Both the position numbers and the translations under genes were made by a program. The notes under the pieces were generated by a model. That model saw only the letters and a program-made list of their open reading frames with translations. It had not been told where the DNA came from and ran no database searches. Shown piece after piece: positions 41,914 through 50,716 of a stretch of DNA of 64,000 bases (its first letter is position 1; the number at the start of each line of letters is the position of its first letter). Source of the DNA: an uncultured Prevotellaceae bacterium (GTDB lineage Bacteria > Bacteroidota > Bacteroidia > Bacteroidales > Bacteroidaceae); NCBI GenBank assembly GCA_946402905.1, contig CAMIYC010000011.1, positions 1 to 64,000 of the forward strand, written 5' to 3'.

Positions 41914-44358
41914 CTATTGTAATTTGAGTTTGAGGGTCGTTTTCAGTCGGTTGGAGTCCTTGCTCGTCACTTTCAGTACCACGTTGCCGCCTGTCTGGCC
42001 AGCGCGCAGGATTACCAGGGCACTGCCGTTGTAGAGATGGCGGTGGTCGGTCACGTTGAGCTCGTCGCTGTTGTGGTTGCCGTTGCTCACAGCCACGATA
42101 CGGGCATCGCCCTCGACGCTGAAGAGCAGCTCGTCCTGGGCATTGCGTGCCAGGCGGCCTTTCTTGTCCACGGCTTCTATGCGGATGTGTTGCAGGTCGG
42201 TGCCGTCGGCTTTCCATGTAGCATTGTCGGGGGTGGCTGTCAGTTTCACGGCGTCGCCCGTGGTCTCAATGCGGTGACGGCACACTTCCTTGCCGGAGTT
42301 GTAGCCCACGGCCTCGATATATCCAGGCTCATACACTACGCCGTCCCATTTGATCTGGTTGCGCCGTTTCGGGTCGTCGGTGGGGTTCTTTTGCCGTCCG
42401 ATGAGTTGGCGGTTGACGTAGAGGGCCACTTCGTCTGCATTAGTGTAGGTGTAGAGCGACAACTTCTCGCCGGGCTTGCGGTTCCAGTGGTCGCTCATGC
42501 CGTCGTTGCCGGTCTGGATGCCGTTCCACATCATGTCGCCTTTGCTGTCGATCACGGCGATGTGCACCAGGGGCTCTTCCGGCTTGAAGAAGCTTCTCAG
42601 GAAGTAGGCTTTGGGCTTGGGGGCGAGCGTGATGTCAAACACGCCTTGTGCCCAGCCTTTGGCTGGCCAACCCTGACTCTCGCCCAGATAGTCGATGGCA
42701 CCCCAATAGGCCAGGCCGATCACTTTGTCAAGATCCATCTCGAAATAGTTGGGACCCATCGCGGAGATAGAGGCCTCACTCTGATAGAAGTTCATCCATG
42801 GGAATCGACGGCCGTCGCCAGGGAAGTACATGTACCGGTAGTTGTAGGCCTGGATGTCGGTCACCTTGGCCAGCGGTGCCGGCAGAGAGTCGGTCTGATG
42901 GTCACGGCCGCGCGGGTGCATGGCTACGGTCACCAGACGCGTCGTGTCGTATCGCAGGAGAAGCTCTTTCTGCATCTTGTAGGGGGTCACACCCCAATCG
43001 TTAAAAGGCAGGTTGGTGTAGGTCTGCAGCTCATTTCCAAGGCTCCAGAGCACCACGGAGGGATGATTGCGGTCGCGCTTGATAAACTCGGGAATGTCTT
43101 GCTGCCAGAGATTTACCCATTTCTCGCGGCCGCCGCAGTACTGGTCGAGCCACTTGTCATATAGCTCGTCGACCACCAGGATGCCGTATTCGTCGCAGAG
43201 GTCGAGCATCGACTCGCTGTAGGGATTGTGTGAAGTGCGGATGTGGTTGAAACCATAGTCTCTGAGGAGCTGGATGCGCTTCTCGATAGCCCGGGGATAG
43301 GCAGCGGCGCCCAGTGCACCGAGGGTGTGGTGGTTGGCGATGCCCTTGAGCAGCATCTTGCGGCCATTCAGCTTCATTCCGAAAGCAGGGTCAAACTCCA
43401 CCTGCCGGATGCCGAAGCGCTGACGCACGCAGTCACTGGCCTGGCCGTCTTTGTCATACAGGGTCAGCTCCAGGGTATACAGGGCAGGGCGGGCTGCCTC
43501 GCAGTCCCAGAGTGTAGGTGTGCTGATGGTGATGGGGGTGAGGTCGACTTCCTGCACACGCAGCTTGCGGTTACGGCGCACGTCTTGCTTCTGGTCGATG
43601 ATGGTCTGGCCGTTCATGTCGCTCACACGAAGGCCGATGCATACGGTCTCGGGGTTGTCTTTCAGGAAGCAGGCATGCTCTGCCTGGATATTGACCGTGG
43701 CCGAGGCGGCGGAAGTGGGAGAGGTGATGCCACTCACTTCGGTGGTGATGTATAGCGGGTGACGGGTGAAGTAGAGCACCGGGTCGGTCACGATGAGCTT
43801 CACGTCTCTGAACAGGCCGCCGCCGGTATACCACCTTGAGTTGCCGGGTTCACGGGTGTCTGCCATCACGGCGATCACATTCCTCTCACCCCATTTCACC
43901 AGTTTGGTGATGTCGATGTCAAATCCTACATAGCCGTAGTCGGTGCCTCCTATACGCTGCCCGTTAAGATAGACGTCGCCCACATACATGATGCCCTCAA
44001 AATCGAGCAGTAGGCGCCGGCCGCGTAGGTCATCGCTGATGTTCAGCTCGCGGCGGTACCAGCCTTTGCCCATCTCCTTGAAGCCTCTTGACGACAGGCG
44101 GCTCTTGATGTTGGCGCCGACGTCGCTGTTGTCGGCTTTCTCGTCGGCAGAGGGGGCTACCCATGGCTGCTCGATCTGGAAGTCGTGGGGCAGGTCCACT
44201 TGCCGCCACTGACTGTCGTCAAAAGCGGGTTGTGCGGCACCGGCCACGTCGCCTTCGTGGAACTTCCAGCCGAAATTGAGGCTTTTCACCATCCGTGTCT
44301 GGGCGCTCAAGGTCAGTGTGACGATGGTCAGCAAAAGAATGAAGCAGTTTCTTTTCAT
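41914..44358 (-). CDS. GH2 beta-galactosidase-like hydrolase
   Basis: The 814-residue secreted enzyme (signal MKRNCFILLLTIVTLTLSAQ) has a sugar-binding domain (LDFEGIMYVGDVYLNGQRIGGTDYGYVGFDIDIT), immunoglobulin-like domain, then the GH2 TIM barrel: HTLGALGAAA, FNHIRTSHNPYSESMLDLCDEYGILVVDE, and the acid/base NEL (about residue 444, SLGNELQTY). The nucleophile is probably Glu in FYQSEAS (about 526). C-terminal beta domains (DUF4982-like region and Ig-like) follow. The length and order fit Bacteroidetes beta-galactosidases or beta-glucuronidases. The start at 44358 removes a non-signal leader. It heads the run GH2, GH106-like, mtnN, luxS. Confidence 0.88.
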   Translation of the reverse strand: MKRNCFILLLTIVTLTLSAQTRMVKSLNFGWKFHEGDVAGAAQPAFDDSQWRQVDLPHDFQIEQPWVAPSADEKADNSDVGANIKSRLSSRGFKEMGKGWYRRELNISDDLRGRRLLLDFEGIMYVGDVYLNGQRIGGTDYGYVGFDIDITKLVKWGERNVIAVMADTREPGNSRWYTGGGLFRDVKLIVTDPVLYFTRHPLYITTEVSGITSPTSAASATVNIQAEHACFLKDNPETVCIGLRVSDMNGQTIIDQKQDVRRNRKLRVQEVDLTPITISTPTLWDCEAARPALYTLELTLYDKDGQASDCVRQRFGIRQVEFDPAFGMKLNGRKMLLKGIANHHTLGALGAAAYPRAIEKRIQLLRDYGFNHIRTSHNPYSESMLDLCDEYGILVVDELYDKWLDQYCGGREKWVNLWQQDIPEFIKRDRNHPSVVLWSLGNELQTYTNLPFNDWGVTPYKMQKELLLRYDTTRLVTVAMHPRGRDHQTDSLPAPLAKVTDIQAYNYRYMYFPGDGRRFPWMNFYQSEASISAMGPNYFEMDLDKVIGLAYWGAIDYLGESQGWPAKGWAQGVFDITLAPKPKAYFLRSFFKPEEPLVHIAVIDSKGDMMWNGIQTGNDGMSDHWNRKPGEKLSLYTYTNADEVALYVNRQLIGRQKNPTDDPKRRNQIKWDGVVYEPGYIEAVGYNSGKEVCRHRIETTGDAVKLTATPDNATWKADGTDLQHIRIEAVDKKGRLARNAQDELLFSVEGDARIVAVSNGNHNSDELNVTDHRHLYNGSALVILRAGQTGGNVVLKVTSKDSNRLKTTLKLKLQ

Positions 44359-44400
44359 TGTATAGTAGATTGGTTGATTCGTTGATGTACACTCTGTCTG

Positions 44401-44408
44401 CAAAAATA
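44401..44408 (-). promoter_or_regulatory. -7 box for the GH2-luxS run
   Basis: Minus-strand TATTTTTG fits TAnnTTTG and lies 43 bases upstream of the GH2 start. The -33 region is a weak match. It lies in the 143-base divergent gap shared with the YfhO promoter. Confidence 0.42.
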
Positions 44409-44437
44409 CGGATTAATTTTCGAAAAGGACATGGAAT

Positions 44438-44471
44438 TTTGTCCGGATTACATAAAAAAGTATTAATTTTG
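44438..44471 (+). promoter_or_regulatory. Promoter of the YfhO-fkp-GSCFA run
   Basis: TTTG (44438-44441) and TAATTTTG (44464-44471) are 22 bases apart, 30 bases before the start at 44502. Confidence 0.52.
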
Positions 44472-44501
44472 TCTGCCAGAAAGACAAAACAACTATTATC
44501 A

Positions 44502-47021
44502 ATGGAAAAACTGAAAAAATGTCTGCCCGATTTGTTGGCAGTGGTATTGTTTGCAGTCATTGCGTTCGCATATTTCTTCCCGGCTGATTTTGAGGGGAGG
44601 ATCCTCTATCAGCACGACACTTCTGCCGGCCGCGGGGCAGGACAGGAGGCCCTGGAGTATTACCAGAGCACCGGAGAGCGCACCAGATGGACCAACTCGA
44701 CATTCAGCGGGATGCCTACTTATCAGACCGCTCCCTCGTACGACAGTACGGATATACTCAGCCAGGCCGTCGACGCATGGCATCTCTGGCTGCCCGACAA
44801 TGTGTGGTATGTCTTTGCCTATCTGCTCGGCTTTTATGTCTTGCTCAGGGCTTTCAATTTCAGACAGACTCTCGCCGTGCTCGGAGCTATAGCATGGGCG
44901 TTTTCCAGCTATTTCTTTATTATCATAGGTGCAGGACATATCTGGAAGGTGTGGGCACTGGCCTACCTGCCTCCTATGATAGCTGGTGTCGTGCTGGCCT
45001 ACAGGGGTAAGTATTTTTGGGGATTTGTCGTCACTGCCGTCTTCGCCGCATTCGAGGTGAATGCCAACCATGTGCAGATGACTTACTATTATCTTTTCAT
45101 CATCTTCTTCATGATTGTGGCTTTCCTTGTCGAGGCCATACGCGAGCACCAGATGTCCAGGTTTCTCAAGGCTTCGGCAGTGTGTGCTGTCGCAGCGGCG
45201 ATAGGCATCTGTGCCAACCTCTCCAATCTGTTTCATACATGGCAGTATCAGAAAGAGTCGATGAGGGGAAAAAGCGAACTGGTCAAGGCCGACAGTGCCA
45301 ATCAGACCGACAGTGGACTGGAGCGCGACTATATCACACAATGGAGCTATGGCATCGGAGAGACATGGACACTGCTCGTGCCCAATGTGAAAGGTGGTGC
45401 TTCCGTGCCCCTGGCGGCCAATCAGAGTGCGATGCAGAAAGCCGACCCTAACTACTATCAGCTCTATGGACAGATAGGACAGTATTGGGGTGAGCAACCA
45501 GGCACCAGCGGACCGGTTTATGTGGGGGCTTTCGTGCTCATGCTTTTTGTGCTGGCGCTCTTCGTCGTCAAAGGACCCATGAAGTGGGCATTGCTGGCGG
45601 TCACTATATTGTCCGTACTCTTGTCATGGGGGCGCAACTTCATGGGGTTTACAGATTTCTTTATCGACCACTTCCCCATGTACTCGAAGTTCCGCACGGT
45701 GGCTTCTATCTTGGTCATCGCTGAATTTACCATACCTCTGCTTGCCCTGATGGGACTGAAAGAGGTGATGGACAATCCTAAGGTGGCTCTCGAGAAGGTC
45801 AGCGTGGGTAAGCTGAAGCTGCCCCTGAATCCTCTCGTTCTCTCATGGTGCCTCACAGGACTGGTGGCCTTGCTCTTCGCCGTGATGCCGGGTGTCTTCT
45901 TCAGCGACTATGTGTCCTCTTCCGAGATGCAGGCCCTCAGCCAGTTCCCCGCCGACCAACTGGGGCCGTTCCTCTCCAACCTGCGCGCCGTGAGAGAGTC
46001 TATCCTCACAGCCGACGCCTGGCGCTCCTTCCTGGTCATTCTTATCGGTACGGTGCTGTTGGTGCTCTTCCTCACCAAGAAGATGAAAGCCTCGTATATG
46101 ATAGCGGGAGTCACGCTCCTGTGCCTCACCGACATGTGGATGGTCAACAAACGCTATCTCAATGACGAGATGTTCGTCTCCAGTACCGTGAAGGAACTGC
46201 CGCAGGAGAAAACGGCTACGGATGAGGCCATCTTACAGGACAAGACGCTTGACTACCGTGTGCTCAATTTCGCGTCGAATACGTTCAATGAAAACGAAAC
46301 ATCGTTCTATCATAAGAGCATCGGAGGATATCATGCTGCCAAACTGCGCCGCTATCAGGAAATGATAGAAGCATATATCGCTCCGGAGATGCAAAAGGCT
46401 ATGCAAGCCGTGGTCAGCGCCAATGGCGATTTCAGCCAGATCAACGGCGACAGCATCTTCCCTGTCATCAATATGCTCAACACCAAATATTTTATCTTGC
46501 CTTTGCAGGGAGGAGCCACGACACCGCTGGAGAATCCTTTCGCCCAGGGTAACGCATGGTATGTAGACAAGGTGACGTATGCCGACAATGCCAATGCTGA
46601 AATCGACGGGGTGGGGAAGGCCAACCTGCGTCGGGAAGCTGTAGCTGACTCCAAATTCCGTGAGACCTTGGGCGACGGCACGGCACAGGACAGCACGGCA
46701 CAGGTGAAAATGACTGCTTATCAGCCCAATCATCTCGTCTATACGGCGGAGTCGGGAAAGGGCGGTGTCATCGTCTTCTCTGAGATTTATTATCCCGGTT
46801 GGACCGCCACTGTCGACGGACAGCCGGCGGAGATAGGCCGGGTGAATTATATCCTCCGAGCGCTCCGGGTGGCTCCTGGCAAGCATGAGATCGTGCTTGA
46901 CTTCCATCCTAAGTCTGTGGCCACCACTGAGACCGTGGCATATATCGCCTTGGCGCTGCTCCTGCTCTCCGTTATTGGTGGAGTGGTGTTCAGTTTCAGG
47001 AAAAGCAAATCATCATTATGA
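44502..47021 (+). CDS. YfhO-family multi-spanning membrane protein
   Basis: The 839-residue inner-membrane protein has about 11-13 transmembrane helices and resembles YfhO, a GT-C-like lipid-linked sugar transferase family. Signs are DTSAGRGAGQEALEYYQSTGER-type early loop, an acidic/aromatic region WTNSTFSGMPTYQTAPSY, long hydrophobic stretches (YVFAYLLGFYVLLRAF, SWGRNFMGFTDFF), and a C-terminal periplasmic beta domain (FSEIYYPGWTATVDGQPAEIGRVNYILRALRV) before the last helix. Its stop overlaps the fkp start by four bases, so it is tied to GDP-fucose supply. It could move or transfer sugars onto undecaprenyl lipid; that role is inferred. The start at 44502 drops 48 upstream codons with no signal or membrane features. 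Confidence 0.85.
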   Translation: MEKLKKCLPDLLAVVLFAVIAFAYFFPADFEGRILYQHDTSAGRGAGQEALEYYQSTGERTRWTNSTFSGMPTYQTAPSYDSTDILSQAVDAWHLWLPDNVWYVFAYLLGFYVLLRAFNFRQTLAVLGAIAWAFSSYFFIIIGAGHIWKVWALAYLPPMIAGVVLAYRGKYFWGFVVTAVFAAFEVNANHVQMTYYYLFIIFFMIVAFLVEAIREHQMSRFLKASAVCAVAAAIGICANLSNLFHTWQYQKESMRGKSELVKADSANQTDSGLERDYITQWSYGIGETWTLLVPNVKGGASVPLAANQSAMQKADPNYYQLYGQIGQYWGEQPGTSGPVYVGAFVLMLFVLALFVVKGPMKWALLAVTILSVLLSWGRNFMGFTDFFIDHFPMYSKFRTVASILVIAEFTIPLLALMGLKEVMDNPKVALEKVSVGKLKLPLNPLVLSWCLTGLVALLFAVMPGVFFSDYVSSSEMQALSQFPADQLGPFLSNLRAVRESILTADAWRSFLVILIGTVLLVLFLTKKMKASYMIAGVTLLCLTDMWMVNKRYLNDEMFVSSTVKELPQEKTATDEAILQDKTLDYRVLNFASNTFNENETSFYHKSIGGYHAAKLRRYQEMIEAYIAPEMQKAMQAVVSANGDFSQINGDSIFPVINMLNTKYFILPLQGGATTPLENPFAQGNAWYVDKVTYADNANAEIDGVGKANLRREAVADSKFRETLGDGTAQDSTAQVKMTAYQPNHLVYTAESGKGGVIVFSEIYYPGWTATVDGQPAEIGRVNYILRALRVAPGKHEIVLDFHPKSVATTETVAYIALALLLLSVIGGVVFSFRKSKSSL

Positions 47022-49858
47022 AAAAACTACTCTCTCTACCTCCCAATCTGGTGGGGTGTTTTCATCATATCACTGGATATAGCCATGACGAATGGTTCTG
47101 CACCAATGACCCGGTAGACCGTAAACTGGGCAGTGGGGGTGGCACTGCTTGGCTCCTGACGGAATGCCATCGTCAGGAACAGACCGGCAGGACATTCGAT
47201 GAGTGGCTCGCCGACGAAAAGCGCATCCTGCTCCATGCCGGAGGACAGGGCAGGCGTCTGCCGTCTTATGCGCCGTCGGGCAAAGTGCTCACACCCCTGC
47301 CCGTGTTCAGGTGGGAACGTGGCCAGAGACTCTCGCAGGATCTGCTCTCTCTGCAAATGCCGCTTTATGAGCAGATGATGCAAAGTGCCCCGGACAACAT
47401 GCACACCATGATCGTGAGCGGCGACGTGATGATACGTTCCGCCAAGCCTCTGCAGCCCATACCTGAGGCTGATGTGGTGTGTTATGGCCTGTGGCTCGAC
47501 GACCAGACCGCATCTACTCATGGAGTGTTCGTGGCTGACAGGAAGACTCCCTCACAGCTGAAATGTATGCTGCAGAAGCCTTCGGTGTCCACCCTTACCG
47601 ACTTGCGCAAGGATCATTTCTATCTGACGGATATAGGTATATGGCTGCTTAGCGACAGGGCCGTAGAGACACTCATGAGGCGATGCGTTCACGACGGGAA
47701 TGTAGACTGCTACGACCTCTACGGCGAGTTCGGATGTGCGTTGGGCTCTTGCCCGACGATGCCCGATGATGAGGTGAGCAGACTGTCGGTGGTGGTATTG
47801 CCCCTTCCAGGTGGAGAATTCTATCACTATGGCACCACTCCTGAACTCATATCCTCCACACTCGCTATCCAGAATGTAGTCAATGACCAGCGTGAGATTA
47901 TGCACCATTCGCGCAAACCCCACCCTTCGATGTTTATACAGAACTCTGAAACGTGGGTGAAGGTCACCGAGTATAACAAGAACCTGTGGATAGAAAACAG
48001 TTGTATCAGTGAAAAATGGTTGCTCTCTTCGGAGAATGTCATAACGGGTGTGCCCGACAATAACTGGCAGATCACACTGCGGCAAGGGCAATGTGTCGAT
48101 ATCGTACCCATTGGCGAGACACAATGGGTGGTCAGACCCTATGGATATCAGGACGCTTTCAGGGGCGACCTGAGACAACCCTCTACAACGTTTCTCGGCA
48201 AGACGTTTGCTTCGTGGTCACAGGAAAGATGCCTGTCCATGGAGGAGATAGAAGGGCTGGAGGATCTGCAGTCGGCCAGGATATTCCCCGTGGTCTCCAA
48301 TATCGACGATATGGGGCTCGTCTTGAGATGGATGCTCAATGAACCGGACAAGGATGGAGGACGTATCGTATGGAGACAGGCGAGGCGGATGAGCGCCGAC
48401 GAAATTTCGGCTGAGGCCAATCTCAGTCGGCTGGTTGGACAGCGGGAGGATTTCAGGAAAAGAAACTGGCCTTTCCTGTCGGCCAATTATCAGCATAGCA
48501 TTTTCTATCAGGTCGACCTCGACCATGCGGCAGCTGAGTTTGCAAGGTTTCATATCGCAGAGCCACATCCCCTGTCCGAGGAGGAACCACTGCTCACACG
48601 GATACATGATGCGATGTTCAGGGCCAGGCTCCGCACGCTGAAAGGCCTCGACGGCAGCGACCAGGAGGCAAGGGCGTTCAGCCTGCTCAGGGAGGGGCTC
48701 ACCGAGAGCGCACTCTCCGCAAGGCAACAGCCGTTGATGTCGGTTTATAGCGACCAGATCGTATGGGGAAGGAGCCCGGTGCGCATCGACCTTGCGGGAG
48801 GATGGACCGACACGCCGCCTTATTGTCTGATGGAGGGCGGAAATGTGGTAAACATCGCTATCGAACTCAATGGCCAGCCGCCCATACAGGCGTATATCAG
48901 GCCGTGCCGGCAGCCGCATATCATACTCAGAAGCATCGATCTGGGGGCATCGGAACAAGTGGAGACGTTTGAACAACTGGCTGACTTCCATCACGTGGGG
49001 AGCCCGTTCTCCATTCCAAAGGCCGCACTGGCGCTGGCTGGATTCTTACCTGGCTTCTCGGCCACGCAATATGACTCGTTGCGCAGTCAGTTGCAGGATT
49101 TCGGATGTGGCATCGAACTGACCCTCCTGTCTGCTATTCCGGCAGGCAGCGGACTGGGCACCAGCAGCATTCTCGCAGCTACGGTGCTGGGCGCGGTCAA
49201 CGACTTCTGCAGCCTCGCATGGGACCGTAATGAGATAGGGCACCGTACGCTGGTCCTTGAACAGTTGCTCACTTCCGGAGGCGGATGGCAGGATCAGTTT
49301 GGAGGATTGCTGCAGGGGGCGAAACTGTTGCAGACCGAAAAGGGATTTGCGCAAAATCCCGTTATCCGCTGGTTGCCTTCCGAACTGTATACCCAGCCCG
49401 ACTATGCCGCTTGTCATCTGTTGTATTATACCGGCATCACCCGTACGGCCAAGAACATCCTCTCTGAAATCGTCAGGAAGATGTTTCTCAACCACCATGA
49501 ACAACTGCAGCTCCTACGCATGATGAAAGGTCATGCGATGGACTTGTATGAGGCAATACAGCGCAACGACTTTGTCAAGATGGGGCAACTCATCAGGAAG
49601 ACATGGCAGCAGAACCAGCTGCTCGACAGTGGCACCAATCCTCCAGAGGTGAAGAGGCTTACCGATATGGTCGATGACTTGTGCCTGGGATATAAGTTGC
49701 CGGGGGCAGGTGGAGGCGGTTACCTCTATATGGTGGCCAAAGACCCGGAGGCCGCCGCAAGAATACGCCAGGTGCTCACGGTCAACAGGGTCAATGCCAA
49801 CGCACGTTTCGTCAACATGTCTCTCAGTGCCAAGGGACTTCAGGTAAGCAGAAGCTGA
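47018..49858 (+). CDS. fkp: Bifunctional L-fucokinase/GDP-L-fucose pyrophosphorylase
   Basis: Fkp phosphorylates free L-fucose and then makes GDP-L-fucose, letting Bacteroidales decorate capsule and glycoproteins with host-derived fucose. The 946-residue protein matches the known ~950-residue form. The N-terminal part has the nucleotidyltransferase loop AGGQGRRLPSYAPSGKVL (about 74-91). The C-terminal GHMP kinase has RIDLAGGWTDTPPY (about 587), PAGSGLGTSS (about 708), and LPGAGGGGYLY. Its ATG overlaps the YfhO stop (ATGA), and the GSCFA gene starts one base after its stop. Confidence 0.95.
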   Translation: MKKLLSLPPNLVGCFHHITGYSHDEWFCTNDPVDRKLGSGGGTAWLLTECHRQEQTGRTFDEWLADEKRILLHAGGQGRRLPSYAPSGKVLTPLPVFRWERGQRLSQDLLSLQMPLYEQMMQSAPDNMHTMIVSGDVMIRSAKPLQPIPEADVVCYGLWLDDQTASTHGVFVADRKTPSQLKCMLQKPSVSTLTDLRKDHFYLTDIGIWLLSDRAVETLMRRCVHDGNVDCYDLYGEFGCALGSCPTMPDDEVSRLSVVVLPLPGGEFYHYGTTPELISSTLAIQNVVNDQREIMHHSRKPHPSMFIQNSETWVKVTEYNKNLWIENSCISEKWLLSSENVITGVPDNNWQITLRQGQCVDIVPIGETQWVVRPYGYQDAFRGDLRQPSTTFLGKTFASWSQERCLSMEEIEGLEDLQSARIFPVVSNIDDMGLVLRWMLNEPDKDGGRIVWRQARRMSADEISAEANLSRLVGQREDFRKRNWPFLSANYQHSIFYQVDLDHAAAEFARFHIAEPHPLSEEEPLLTRIHDAMFRARLRTLKGLDGSDQEARAFSLLREGLTESALSARQQPLMSVYSDQIVWGRSPVRIDLAGGWTDTPPYCLMEGGNVVNIAIELNGQPPIQAYIRPCRQPHIILRSIDLGASEQVETFEQLADFHHVGSPFSIPKAALALAGFLPGFSATQYDSLRSQLQDFGCGIELTLLSAIPAGSGLGTSSILAATVLGAVNDFCSLAWDRNEIGHRTLVLEQLLTSGGGWQDQFGGLLQGAKLLQTEKGFAQNPVIRWLPSELYTQPDYAACHLLYYTGITRTAKNILSEIVRKMFLNHHEQLQLLRMMKGHAMDLYEAIQRNDFVKMGQLIRKTWQQNQLLDSGTNPPEVKRLTDMVDDLCLGYKLPGAGGGGYLYMVAKDPEAAARIRQVLTVNRVNANARFVNMSLSAKGLQVSRS

Positions 49859-49859
49859 T

Positions 49860-50663
49860 ATGCAATTCCGTACAATCATAGATATACCACAACCGTCGTT
49901 TGCCATCGCACCTTGTGAACGGATGCTTTTCGTGGGGTCTTGTTTTGCCGACCGCATCGGGCACAGGGCACAGCAGGAGAAATTCCGGGCTGTGGTCAAT
50001 CCCTATGGAGTGATGTACAACCCCGCCAGTATCCTGCATACGGTAGAAAAGGTCGAGGTCGTCCCGCGGGTTGCATTCCTCACTCTGGGCACCAACCATG
50101 TATATATCCTCAGGGAGACAGGAGAGATCGTTGACAACTGCCGGAAAATGCCGCAATGCCTTTTCGAGGAGCGACAACTCACTCTTGAAGAGTGCGTGGA
50201 TTTCCTGTCTCAGGTGGTGGAGACTTTATTGGACAGGGATCGTAAGACAAAGGTCGTCATCACGGTCAGCCCTATTCGCTATGCCAAATATGGATTTCAT
50301 GGCAGCGCACTCTCCAAAGCGGTACTCTTGCTCGCTGCCGACGAAATCTGCAGGAAATATCCTGACGTGGCAGGCTATTTCCCGGCGTATGAAATCGTGC
50401 TCGACGAATTACGTGACTATCGTTTTTATCAGCCTGATATGATTCACCCCTCCGACCAGGCCGTTGAATATATCTGGCAACGGTTTTCCGAGGCTTATTT
50501 CAGTACAGAGACCCTGCAGTTCCTCAAGTTGTGGCGCCCCGTCAAGGAGGCTCTCGCACATCGTCCGTTCCATCCTGAGTCGGAGGAATATCAGCGCTTC
50601 CTTCAACGCACGATGCAAGAGGCAAGACGATTAGCGGAAAAATATCCAGGATTGGAGTTGTGA
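49860..50663 (+). CDS. GSCFA-domain protein
   Basis: The 267-residue cytoplasmic protein starts with FVGSCFADRIG (about 24-34), the GSCFA motif that names the family, and includes NPYGVMYNPASI and TLGTNHVYI. Members are related to SGNH-type esterases/acyltransferases; a Ser in the GSCF motif and DMIHPSDQAVEYIW (Asp-His late motif, about 192) resemble their Ser-Asp-His layout. Location directly after fkp suggests acyl modification or removal on a fucosylated glycan or its precursor. That is inference. It ends the three-gene run, with a hairpin terminator downstream. Confidence 0.85.
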   Translation: MQFRTIIDIPQPSFAIAPCERMLFVGSCFADRIGHRAQQEKFRAVVNPYGVMYNPASILHTVEKVEVVPRVAFLTLGTNHVYILRETGEIVDNCRKMPQCLFEERQLTLEECVDFLSQVVETLLDRDRKTKVVITVSPIRYAKYGFHGSALSKAVLLLAADEICRKYPDVAGYFPAYEIVLDELRDYRFYQPDMIHPSDQAVEYIWQRFSEAYFSTETLQFLKLWRPVKEALAHRPFHPESEEYQRFLQRTMQEARRLAEKYPGLEL

Positions 50664-50685
50664 TAAGACAAAAGAAATGGGATGG

Positions 50686-50716
50686 TCAGGGTGAGATGGA
50701 TTTCATCTCACCCTGA
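50686..50716. terminator. Bidirectional terminator between GSCFA and protease genes
   Basis: TCAGGGTGAGATG (50686-50698) and its inverse (50704-50716) form a 13-pair stem; the protease stop codon lies within it. It serves convergent genes. Confidence 0.75.
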
